Shown piece after piece: positions 1-7,342 of a DNA stretch of 64,000 nucleotides. The translations under genes and the position numbers were made by a program. Every line of letters begins with the position of its first letter. Within the stretch, counting starts at the first letter, position 1. The notes under the pieces are model-generated. The model saw nothing but the letters and a program-made list of their open reading frames with translations. It had not been told where the DNA came from and searched no databases. The DNA is taken from assembly GCA_025560025.1 (NCBI GenBank), contig CP048486.1, positions 1,864,001 through 1,928,000 of the forward strand, read 5' to 3'. This stretch comes from Agrobacterium tumefaciens. GTDB lineage: Bacteria; Pseudomonadota; Alphaproteobacteria; Rhizobiales; Rhizobiaceae.

Positions 1-694
1 AGAAATCGCCCTCCGGCAGGTCGAGTTCGCGCAGGGCTTGCGTCAGGGCATCGTGATCGGCCCCGCCTGCACCCTTCTGCGTTACCCAGATGATCGAAGC
101 GTCGGCTTTCGTGGCGAGTTCCAGGCGATCAGCGTCCGTCTCGACCTCGATCAGAGCGACGACGCGGGTGCCCTCAGGCATCTCTTCCAGTCGGCGCGCA
201 AGGGCGGGAAGGCCGGTATCGTCGGCAATCAGCAGATGCCAGTCGAAGGTGAAGGGAATGGTGAACGAGCCGCGCGGGCCTGCGATCCACGCCTTATCAC
301 CCACCTTGGCGGATTTTGCCCAGTTGCTGGCAGGGCCGTCATGATGCGTGGCGAAATCGATGGCGATTTCACCCTTTTCCGCATCGAAGCTGCGCGGCGT
401 GTAATCGCGCGCCAGCGGGCGGGGCGCACCTTCGGGAAATTCAAGACCGTTCGGGCCGATCACCGGCAGATTGGTCTCGGTTTCACCGGGGAGGGGGAAG
501 AACATCTTGACGTGATCGTCAAAGCCAAGGCTGGCAAAGCCCTCCAGTTCCGGCCCCGTCAAAACGATGCGCACCATGGACCGGCTGAGTTTTTCCACGC
601 GGCTAACATCGAGGCAACGCAGCTTGACGGCATGGCGATGGCGTTTGGGGGTGCGGTCGGGAATGGAGGGGTCTATGGTTTCTGGCATGGTCAT
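1..694 (-). CDS. Siderophore-interacting protein (ferric-siderophore reductase), 3' end cut by window
   Basis: Leftward gene whose C-terminus runs off the window. The visible 231 residues match the SIP/FAD-binding-9 family: an N-terminal FAD-binding barrel with the flavin motif RDYTPR at residues 96-101, then the NAD(P)H-side domain with the phrase ADDTGLPALARR. The family reduces the iron of imported ferric siderophores in the cytoplasm so that it is released. The ATG at 694 follows AGGAAAG at good spacing. A second in-frame ATG lies at 688. It is the last gene of the leftward iron-import cluster, separated from the binding-protein gene by a terminator-like hairpin, so it may be transcribed at a lower level or from its own promoter. 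Confidence 0.85.
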   Translation of the reverse strand, partial: MTMPETIDPSIPDRTPKRHRHAVKLRCLDVSRVEKLSRSMVRIVLTGPELEGFASLGFDDHVKMFFPLPGETETNLPVIGPNGLEFPEGAPRPLARDYTPRSFDAEKGEIAIDFATHHDGPASNWAKSAKVGDKAWIAGPRGSFTIPFTFDWHLLIADDTGLPALARRLEEMPEGTRVVALIEVETDADRLELATKADASIIWVTQKGAGGADHDALTQALRELDLPEGDF

Positions 695-861
695 GCTGTT
701 GTCTTTCCTGGGATATCGCCGATGGGGTCGGCGGTCTCGCTGTCCCGGATCGGCTTGCCGGACAATCGCGCATCGGAATTTTCCGGCGGGCGATCCGGTG
801 GTGTTGCGTCAGATGCGCGGACCATAACAGGCGGTTCCGGAGCTCGCAATATAACTTTCTT

Positions 862-905
862 CAAAAACTCAAGTTTATACCCGGCGCATGGTTGGCGCCG
901 GGTAT
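862..905 (-). terminator. Intrinsic-terminator-like hairpin after the iron binding-protein gene
   Basis: A perfect 11-bp inverted repeat has arms at 877-887 and 895-905 with a 7-nt loop. Reading leftward it is followed by a T-rich stretch containing five T in a row (862-876). It starts about 20 nt after the stop of the binding-protein gene at 925, so it should end or attenuate the operon before the reductase gene. Confidence 0.7.
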
Positions 906-924
906 CTGCGTTGGGGAAGAGCGA

Positions 925-1878
925 TCAGCGATGGCCCGCCCAGCCTTCCACGGCGTCCAGCGTGTGGAGCGCGCTGGGGATGGATGGGGTCGTGACCCTG
1001 GTGGAATCGAGGAAGACGATCCTGCCCTCGCGTGCCGGTTTGACGAAGCGCTCCCAGCCCGGAATGATCTTTTCAAGTGCCGCGCGCGTTCCCGCTTCGC
1101 CACGGGCGGGGCTGTTATAGCTGTTCATCACCACCAGGAGATCCGGGTTGAGCTTGCCGAAAGCATCGGCGCTGAGCGGCATTGTCAGGGTCGAACCGAG
1201 CCCGCCCGACGAGGTGGCGTTGTCGATTTTCAGCCGCGCGTAACCCAGATCCTCCAGCGCCTGCACCGCACCGGACATGTCGCCCACCGCATTGATCTGG
1301 TCGGTCAGCAGTATGGCGAGATAGGTCTTGCCCTTCGCGTCTTCCCCGAGCGTTTTTTTGACGGCGGCAAGTTTTTCGTCATAGATTTTGCGGCGCTCTG
1401 CGAAGGCGTCGCTTCTGCCCGCCAGACGCGAAAGATCTTCCTCGACACTGAAGCCATAGGTGTGGCCGGTGCTTACCTTTTGCAGATAGACGGGCGCCAC
1501 GGTGGAAAGCTGCTCGGCCTTGCCGCTGTCCATTTCCGTCGCGACGATCAGATCGGGTTGCAGCGCCCGCAGTTTTTCGAGGTCGATCTGGCCGACTGCG
1601 CCGAAACCTTTCGGTTTCGTGCGACCTTCACCGAGAACAGTGTCGATGAAATCGACGGCGGTGGCAAATTTGCCGTCGCTGTTACGGCCATAGGCGCCGA
1701 CCACATTGGCGCCGAGATCCATCAGCGGTACGCCCAGAAGCGGCTCGTGCATGACGACGATGCGCTGCGGCTGTTCCGGAACGGCGACCGTGCGGCCGGC
1801 GGCATCGGTGACGGTTCGCTCAGCGGCAGGGCCGCTTCCGGCGGTCAGAAGTGCTGCAACGAGGATGGCAAATCGCAT
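925..1878 (-). CDS. ABC transporter substrate-binding protein, iron-siderophore (FecB/FhuD type)
   Basis: 317 residues from the ATG at 1878, which has AAAGGG 6 nt upstream. An in-frame TTG at 1896 would add six residues but lacks a good ribosome site. The protein has a short signal peptide (FAILVAALLTAGSGPAAE). It then shows the class III binding-protein pattern: TVTDAAGRTVAVPEQPQRIVV, and the phrase LRALQPDLIVATE after the first lobe. It should capture a ferric chelate in the periplasm and pass it to the two FecCD permeases encoded just upstream (stop at 1902, so the genes nearly touch). The exact chelate cannot be read from the sequence. The TonB receptor at 7343 is a plausible outer-membrane partner. 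Confidence 0.88.
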   Translation of the reverse strand: MRFAILVAALLTAGSGPAAERTVTDAAGRTVAVPEQPQRIVVMHEPLLGVPLMDLGANVVGAYGRNSDGKFATAVDFIDTVLGEGRTKPKGFGAVGQIDLEKLRALQPDLIVATEMDSGKAEQLSTVAPVYLQKVSTGHTYGFSVEEDLSRLAGRSDAFAERRKIYDEKLAAVKKTLGEDAKGKTYLAILLTDQINAVGDMSGAVQALEDLGYARLKIDNATSSGGLGSTLTMPLSADAFGKLNPDLLVVMNSYNSPARGEAGTRAALEKIIPGWERFVKPAREGRIVFLDSTRVTTPSIPSALHTLDAVEGWAGHR

Positions 1879-1901
1879 GGCATTCCCTTTGTTCAATGTA
1901 T

Positions 1902-2966
1902 TCAGTGGCGGTTGGTTCTGCGCAGCGCCTGCAGGCGCAGCGTGAGGATGAAAAGCGGCACGCCGATCAGCGTCAGCGCAAGCCCGATCGGCATCGGCGT
2001 GTCGGCCACCAAACCACGCGAAAGCGTATCGGCGGTCACGACCAGAATGCCACCGGTGAGCCCCGACAGGAAAAGCCTGGCGCGGCCGACGGCGGGCGAA
2101 ACGAAGGTGGCGAGCTGCGGGGCGATGACGCCGAGAAAGGTGAGGGGGCCGACTGCTGTGACGGAAGCGGCACTGAGGATGACCGCGAAAACGATGACGA
2201 GCGGGCGCGAGCGTTTGACCGTTTCACCGAGCGCCATGGCCATCTCATTGCCGAGATCGAACACTGCGAGCGCCCGGCCGATGAGGAAAATGCCGGCAAG
2301 GCTCGTCGTGAAAAGTGGCGCGAAAACGAGAATGGTCGACCAGCTCGCCTGAAACAGCGAACCTGCCATCCAGTCCGCCAGCGACAGCGAGGTTTCCGTC
2401 GGCGTGTAGAGCAAAAGCACGGAGGAAACGGAGGAAAGGGCGGATTCGATTGCGATGCCCATCAACAGGATGGCAAGCCCGCTGGAACGTTCGCGTCCGA
2501 CAAGCGCGATCAGCAGGAAGGCTACGGCCAGGCCGCCGCCGACCGCCGCAAGCGCCACCAGGGTCTTTGGCGCGGCCGGCACCAGCACCAGAAGCAGCAT
2601 GATGGTGGTCATCGATCCCTGGCTGAGACCAAACAGGCCGGGATCGGCGAGCGGATTGCGGGCGACGGATTGCAGCATGGCGCCGGCCAGCGCAACACTC
2701 CAGCCGGCCATGAAACCGAGCAGGATGCGCGGCAGCCGCACCGTCCACAGCGCATAGGCCTGATCGTCGCTCAGATGCCCGCCGACAAGGCCGTGCAGGA
2801 GCTCGATGAGACCTGTCTCGGTATTGCCGAGGCTGGCGGAAATGGCGGCGAGCGAAAGCGCCAGCAGGATCAGCGCAAAGCCGGCCTTCAGATTGCCGAT
2901 GCCAAGCTGCAGGCCGCCCGGCAGCCGAAGGACCGCTTTGCCATCGGTGGCGAATTGCTTCCTCAT
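1902..2966 (-). CDS. FecCD-family ABC transporter permease, second subunit
   Basis: 354 residues starting MRKQFATDGK. The ATG at 2966 overlaps the stop of the preceding permease by 4 nt, which fixes the start even though the reading frame stays open further upstream. It is a polytopic inner-membrane protein of the BtuC/FecCD family. The conserved loop ARNPLADPGLFGLSQG near residue 110, and SGLAILLMGIAIESALSSV further on, are typical. With the other permease it should form a heterodimeric channel for a ferric siderophore, powered by the ATPase at 3973-4764. Confidence 0.9.
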   Translation of the reverse strand: MRKQFATDGKAVLRLPGGLQLGIGNLKAGFALILLALSLAAISASLGNTETGLIELLHGLVGGHLSDDQAYALWTVRLPRILLGFMAGWSVALAGAMLQSVARNPLADPGLFGLSQGSMTTIMLLLVLVPAAPKTLVALAAVGGGLAVAFLLIALVGRERSSGLAILLMGIAIESALSSVSSVLLLYTPTETSLSLADWMAGSLFQASWSTILVFAPLFTTSLAGIFLIGRALAVFDLGNEMAMALGETVKRSRPLVIVFAVILSAASVTAVGPLTFLGVIAPQLATFVSPAVGRARLFLSGLTGGILVVTADTLSRGLVADTPMPIGLALTLIGVPLFILTLRLQALRRTNRH

Positions 2967-3976
2967 GACAGCCCCCGTGCCGAAGGCGAAAGATAAAAGC
3001 GCTTGACGATGACGATGAAGACAAGGCCGCCGAGCAGGTCCATGAACAGACCGGTATTGACCACATAGGGCCTGAACAGGGTCTGCGCCCCAAGGTCGGC
3101 GAGTATGCAGAGACTTGCACCGACAAGGGCGGAAGCGGGCAAAGCGAGCCTGAAGTCCACCCCGACCAGCGGCCGGACCATATGCGGCACGATGAGGCCG
3201 ACAAAGCCGATCGGACCGCAAATCGCAACGGCCGAGCCGGAGGCCAGCATGGTGGCGAAAAGTGCGACCCGCGAAACGCGCGTGACATTGACGCCGGCGG
3301 AGGCGGCCTTTTCCGTACCCAGCAGAACAAGCGTCAGCGGACGGGCGACCGACCACAGCATTGCCAGCGCAATGGCGCCGATCCACCAGAAATCGGTGAG
3401 GCGCTCGGCATAGACATGGTTGATGTTGCCGCCGACCCAGCTCAGGAATTCTGCCCGCCGTGTGGGGTTTGACAGAAGCAGGGCGTTGGTCATGCCGATC
3501 AACAGCATCGAGACAAGCGCGCCGGAAAGGATGAGCGACAGGCCGCGCGGATCGTTTGCCCGTCCGGCCAGCCGGGCGACAAGGAAGCAGGCGCCAAAGC
3601 CGAAACCGGCGCCGAAAAGCGCGACAAGCCCCTGCACCTCGGAAGGGAAATCGAACACCAGCGCGCCGGAGACCACAAAAAGCGTCGCACCTGCATTCAG
3701 GCCCAGGGTAGAGGGCGAGGCGAGGGGATTGCGGGCAAGGCCCTGCAGCACACAGCCGCTGACGGCGGTGGTAGCGCCGACATAAATCGCAATCAGCAAG
3801 CGCGGGATCTGTTGATAGAGGAGAACCGACTGTTCATAGGTTTCGGCATCGCCACGCAGAAGTGTCGCCACGATTTCGGCAAGTGGCATGTCGGCAGCCA
3901 TCAGCACGAGGTTGATGACGAGAATAATGGCCAGCAGCAGGGCCGCGGCGAAGATCAGCGTTATTTTCGACGTCAT
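2963..3976 (-). CDS. FecCD-family ABC transporter permease, first subunit
   Basis: 337 residues beginning with a membrane helix (ITLIFAAALLLAIILVINLV). The family motif ARNPLASPSTLGLNAGAT follows at about residues 84-101, with roughly nine to ten hydrophobic segments overall. The gene overlaps the ATPase upstream and the second permease downstream by 4 nt each, so the three are translationally coupled. This is the standard arrangement for a siderophore or haem importer. The two permeases are clearly different paralogues, as expected for a heterodimer. Confidence 0.9.
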   Translation of the reverse strand: MTSKITLIFAAALLLAIILVINLVLMAADMPLAEIVATLLRGDAETYEQSVLLYQQIPRLLIAIYVGATTAVSGCVLQGLARNPLASPSTLGLNAGATLFVVSGALVFDFPSEVQGLVALFGAGFGFGACFLVARLAGRANDPRGLSLILSGALVSMLLIGMTNALLLSNPTRRAEFLSWVGGNINHVYAERLTDFWWIGAIALAMLWSVARPLTLVLLGTEKAASAGVNVTRVSRVALFATMLASGSAVAICGPIGFVGLIVPHMVRPLVGVDFRLALPASALVGASLCILADLGAQTLFRPYVVNTGLFMDLLGGLVFIVIVKRFYLSPSARGLS

Positions 3977-4764
3977 GCCGGAATGGCCTGTTCCTGCCGC
4001 TCGAGGCGGGGCACGCAGATGAGCCGCCCCTGCCGGGAAAATATGTCGGCCTCGAGATCGAAGACCTCAGCGACATTTTCGGGCGTAACCGTTTTTGCAA
4101 CCGGCCCGGATGCCAGAACCCGCCCGGCCTTCAGCATGACGACGTCGTCGGCGAAAGTGGAGGCGAGGTTGAGATCGTGCAGCACGACGATGACCGTCTT
4201 GCCGTGCCTGTCCGTCAGCTCGCGCACGAGGCCGAGAACGGCATATTGATATTTCATGTCGAGGTGGTTGACCGGCTCGTCCATCAGGATCACGTCCGTG
4301 TCCTGCGCCAGCACCATGGCGATGAAGGCGCGCTGGCGCTGGCCACCGGATAGCGTGTTGACCTGCGCCCTTGCCTTGTCTTCCAGCCCGACGATCCTCA
4401 GCGCCTCCGCAAAAAGTGCGCGGTCCCGCTCGGACGGACCGCCGCCAAGTCCGTAACGCGCATAACCTGCAAGCTCGATCAATTCACCAAGCGTCATATA
4501 GTCGGGGCAATGGCATTCCTGCGGCAGATAGGCGATGCGGCGGGCCAGTTCCCGACGCCCGATCTCGCCGACCAAACGCCCGCCAAGGCTTATCTCGCCT
4601 GATGACAAAGGCACGAAACCCATGATGGTTTTCAACAGCGTCGACTTGCCACATCCATTGGGACCGACCAGCGCGGTGACGCGGCCGGCCTGAAAGCGGG
4701 TGGACAGTCCCTGCAAGACGGGGATGGGGCCGTAGCTGGCGTGAAGGTCCGTGGCGTCAAGCAC
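3973..4764 (-). CDS. ABC transporter ATP-binding protein, iron-siderophore (FecE/FhuC type)
   Basis: The protein has Walker A GPNGCGKST, signature [13 protein letters not shown] and Walker B VILMDEPVNHLD, followed by a switch His (VVLHDLNLA). In most FecE/FhuC proteins the D-loop region reads DEPTxxLD. VNH here is a small deviation. Two starts compete. A TTG at 4773 sits directly against the AGGAG. A GTG at 4764 sits 9 nt beyond it, which is better spacing, so I chose the GTG (263 residues). It is the first gene of the leftward iron operon and energises import through the two FecCD permeases. Confidence 0.88.
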   Translation of the reverse strand: MLDATDLHASYGPIPVLQGLSTRFQAGRVTALVGPNGCGKSTLLKTIMGFVPLSSGEISLGGRLVGEIGRRELARRIAYLPQECHCPDYMTLGELIELAGYARYGLGGGPSERDRALFAEALRIVGLEDKARAQVNTLSGGQRQRAFIAMVLAQDTDVILMDEPVNHLDMKYQYAVLGLVRELTDRHGKTVIVVLHDLNLASTFADDVVMLKAGRVLASGPVAKTVTPENVAEVFDLEADIFSRQGRLICVPRLERQEQAIPA

Positions 4765-4828
4765 CGGATACAACTCCTGTTATTCATGGATCCATGCGTC
4801 GAGACGCCGCAAGGAAAGTATAAGGCAT

Positions 4829-4843
4829 TGAATTTAAACATCG
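4829..4843. promoter_or_regulatory. Degenerate iron-responsive (RirA-like) box upstream of the siderophore ABC operon
   Basis: The stretch reads TGA, nine AT-rich bases, then TCG, one base off the TGA-N9-TCA iron box described for rhizobial RirA. It lies about 65 nt upstream of the ATPase start on the leftward strand. The match is imperfect and is supported mainly by the perfect copy at 7308. Confidence 0.3.
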
Positions 4844-4987
4844 AACGAGCGGAAATCGAGTTTCCTTCCGGCAAGGACGACGGTGCGGTCTTGAAGCGAC
4901 ACTAAACTATAGTAAAACTCTCCACAAATCGAAATTTGCCGATTCAGGGTGTGGATTTCTTTCGGATTATTTCAGTCGAGGTGAATT

Positions 4988-6289
4988 ATGTCAGTCGCGC
5001 TCAAGCTTCACGTCGGCATGTCGCTGGCCCCAACCTGGCTCAGCGGCGAGGCATGGCGGCGTGTGGACAGCGATATAGGCGGGGTGTTTTCCAGCGATTA
5101 TTTCGTCGATCTGGCAAAGCGGGCGGAAGCCGCGCATGTGGATTTCGTGTTTCGTCCCGACACGCTTTTCCTGCGCACTGAAGGGCTGGAAACTGGCGGC
5201 GCATTTGCGAGCATGGACCCGACCATGCTTCTTGCCGCAATCGCGCGGGAGACCAGCCATGTTGGTCTGTTATCCACCGTTTCGACGACATTCCTGCCGC
5301 CCTATGTGGTTGCCCGCCAGATACAGTCGCTGAACTGGCTGAGCAACGGCCGGGCGGGGTGGAACATCGTCACGGCGCTGGATGGCCATGAAAATTTCGG
5401 CCTCAAGGAAATGCCGTCGCCGCAGGAGCGTTATGAGCGCGCCGCCGAGTTCACGCAGGTGGTGCGGCAGCTCTGGGCGAGCTTTCCAAACGAGGCGCTG
5501 AAGCTGGACAAGGAAAGCGGTCGTTTTGCCGATTCGTCGCTGGTGCGGCCGCTCGCGCACGCGGGGAAGCATTTCAGCGTCAAAGGCCCGCTCAACCTGC
5601 CGGCCCATGCCAGCCGCATTCCCCTGGTGCAGGCGGGGGCTTCGCCGGAAGGGCGAGATTTCGCCTCATCCGTGGCGGATGCGGTCTTTGCCTCCACGCC
5701 GGATATGCAAGCGGCCATCGAACTCAGGGCTGATTTGCGACGGCGCGCTGAGGACCATGGTCGCAAGCCCGACGGGGTGAAGCTGATGCCGGGTCTCAGC
5801 CTTTACCTAGCGGATACGAAAAAAGAGGCGCTGGACCTGTTTGCGGCGACCCATGGGCGGGCTAATCACGCCCGTACCTTTGCATCCATTCATAATCTGA
5901 CGGGTCTGGATCTATCGGACTGGCCGCTCACGCGGGTCGTCACCGCCTCCGATCTGCCGCCGCCGCCCGACACACCCAGAAGCCGCACCCATGCCAACCT
6001 GCTGCGCCGGTTGATCGAGCGGGAAACGCTGAGCGTCGGCGATCTGCTGCGGCGGCCCGAAGTAATGGGATCGGGCCACTGGCAGATCATCGGCACGGTC
6101 GAGGACGCCTTCGAGACTATCCGCGAATGGACGGCCGCCGGTGCGATAGACGGATTTGTCGCGGTGCCAAGCGGTTCCGTTGCGTCAATGCGGCTGGTGC
6201 TGGAGCGGCTGCTTCCCCGGCTTGGCGATGCGGGGCTTTTCCGCACGGCCTATTCCGGCCGCACCTTTGCGGAGCATCTGGCCGAATAG
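4988..6289 (+). CDS. Flavin-dependent monooxygenase of the NtaA/SnaA/DszA family
   Basis: 433 residues with AGGTGA before the ATG. The N-terminal part and the motif SNGRAGWNIVTA (residues 119-130), followed by ENFGL and ERYERAAEFTQVV, are diagnostic of the bacterial-luciferase-like FMNH2-dependent monooxygenases that include nitrilotriacetate, EDTA and dibenzothiophene-sulfone monooxygenases. These enzymes need reduced flavin from a separate reductase; no flavin reductase of the usual partner type is visible nearby. It is divergent from the siderophore importer and ends 2 nt before the convergent IclR gene. The substrate is unknown. Its position between a ferric-chelate importer and a TonB receptor suggests oxidation of an imported chelator (inference). 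Confidence 0.8.
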   Translation: MSVALKLHVGMSLAPTWLSGEAWRRVDSDIGGVFSSDYFVDLAKRAEAAHVDFVFRPDTLFLRTEGLETGGAFASMDPTMLLAAIARETSHVGLLSTVSTTFLPPYVVARQIQSLNWLSNGRAGWNIVTALDGHENFGLKEMPSPQERYERAAEFTQVVRQLWASFPNEALKLDKESGRFADSSLVRPLAHAGKHFSVKGPLNLPAHASRIPLVQAGASPEGRDFASSVADAVFASTPDMQAAIELRADLRRRAEDHGRKPDGVKLMPGLSLYLADTKKEALDLFAATHGRANHARTFASIHNLTGLDLSDWPLTRVVTASDLPPPPDTPRSRTHANLLRRLIERETLSVGDLLRRPEVMGSGHWQIIGTVEDAFETIREWTAAGAIDGFVAVPSGSVASMRLVLERLLPRLGDAGLFRTAYSGRTFAEHLAE

Positions 6290-6291
6290 AA

Positions 6292-7068
6292 TTACGATCC
6301 GCCAGATTCCTTCGTCGCCTTTCTGGCAGCTTCGAGAAGCTGCTGAAAATGGCCTTCGGTCTCGGCAGTCGCCAGGAAGGATACGGTGGTGACGACGCAA
6401 CAGATTTCGCCCTGGGCGTCGAAAACCGGGGCGGCCTTGCCTGTGAGGGCTGAAAACAGATGTTCGTTGAGTTCCGCGCCGCCTGTTTCCCGAATGCCGT
6501 GCAGAATTCCGGTGTCGGGACGGGAGCCGCGAAAGGCTGCCGGTTGCAGCTTGCGCACTGCCGCTACTCTGTCAGCGCTCAGATAAGCCTGGAAAACCAG
6601 CCCGCAGGCGCTGTTGTCCAGCGGCAGAACATCGCCGAGCGCCACGGTGCTGATGGAGAAGCTGGCGCTCCGGTGCCATTGCACCACAGTTGGGCCACGA
6701 TCGGTCCAGATCGCCACACCACAGCTGGCGCCGATCTGCGAGGCCAGGTTCTTCATCTGCCGACCGGCGGTTTCGACTGGATTGATTCGCCTGAGCGCGC
6801 TGATGCCGATCCCAAGCGCCGCCGGACCGAGATCGTAGCTGCCGCTTGCGGGATCCTGCGTCACCAGCCCTTCGCGCACGAGGCTTTGCAGGTAACGGTG
6901 CGCGGTCGAGCGGCCGGTGCCGGCGCGTTTTGCAAGTTCGCCGAGCGCAAGCGCCTTGTCCGATCTGGCGAGAAGATTGAGAAAGCGCGCCGCAATCGAC
7001 ACCGACTGAATGAGGGCAGAGCGCTTCTCCCCCTCGTTTTCCGACAGATTTTCCGGCTCTTCATCCAT
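6292..7068 (-). CDS. IclR-family transcriptional regulator
   Basis: About 258 residues from the ATG at 7068 (MDEEPENLS). An in-frame TTG at 7077 and an ATG at 7092 are alternatives, and the G-rich tract between them makes the start uncertain. The N-terminal winged helix has SVSIAARFLNLLA, LGELAKRAGTGRSTAHRYLQSL and GLVTQD. The C-terminal IclR effector domain follows, with LASQIGASCGVAIWTDRG and the late phrase SALTGKAAPVFDAQGEICCVVTTVS. It probably controls the convergent monooxygenase gene and perhaps the downstream receptor. No sequence feature shows the ligand. Confidence 0.85.
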   Translation of the reverse strand: MDEEPENLSENEGEKRSALIQSVSIAARFLNLLARSDKALALGELAKRAGTGRSTAHRYLQSLVREGLVTQDPASGSYDLGPAALGIGISALRRINPVETAGRQMKNLASQIGASCGVAIWTDRGPTVVQWHRSASFSISTVALGDVLPLDNSACGLVFQAYLSADRVAAVRKLQPAAFRGSRPDTGILHGIRETGGAELNEHLFSALTGKAAPVFDAQGEICCVVTTVSFLATAETEGHFQQLLEAARKATKESGGS

Positions 7069-7307
7069 GGCGTTCAAGCCCGCTCCCCCCATTCATGGCG
7101 TGACCATGCCTAACCCATCGGCCGGGAAATCGGAATCGATTTCTGTCGCGCTCGCCATGCAGTTCCAGGTCCCATCGTTGAGGTTCGGAAAGGCAGGTCG
7201 ATAAACTTTGTTGTAAATATGGCACATCCCCTTGCGGAACCCTGATTGTCCGCAATACAGAACGCATTCTCTATTGCGAAACAGATAACGCTTCCGTTAC
7301 TTGAATA

Positions 7308-7322
7308 TGACTTTAATACTCA
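7308..7322. promoter_or_regulatory. Perfect TGA-N9-TCA iron box (candidate RirA operator) before the TonB receptor
   Basis: The 15-bp stretch TGACTTTAATACTCA fits exactly the TGA-N9-TCA iron-responsive box reported for rhizobial RirA, with an AT-rich centre. It ends 20 nt before the receptor ATG at 7343, where it could cover the promoter. This predicts repression in iron-replete cells. The motif is short, so chance is possible, but the gene downstream is the right kind. Confidence 0.55.
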
Positions 7323-7342
7323 TGTTTATTTAGGGGTGTGTG

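Noticed and set aside
38..1120. Open frame of 360 codons on the plus strand at the left edge
   Set aside because: It lies opposite the siderophore-interacting protein and runs through the hairpin terminator at 877-905. The minus-strand gene has the flavin motif and a ribosome site.
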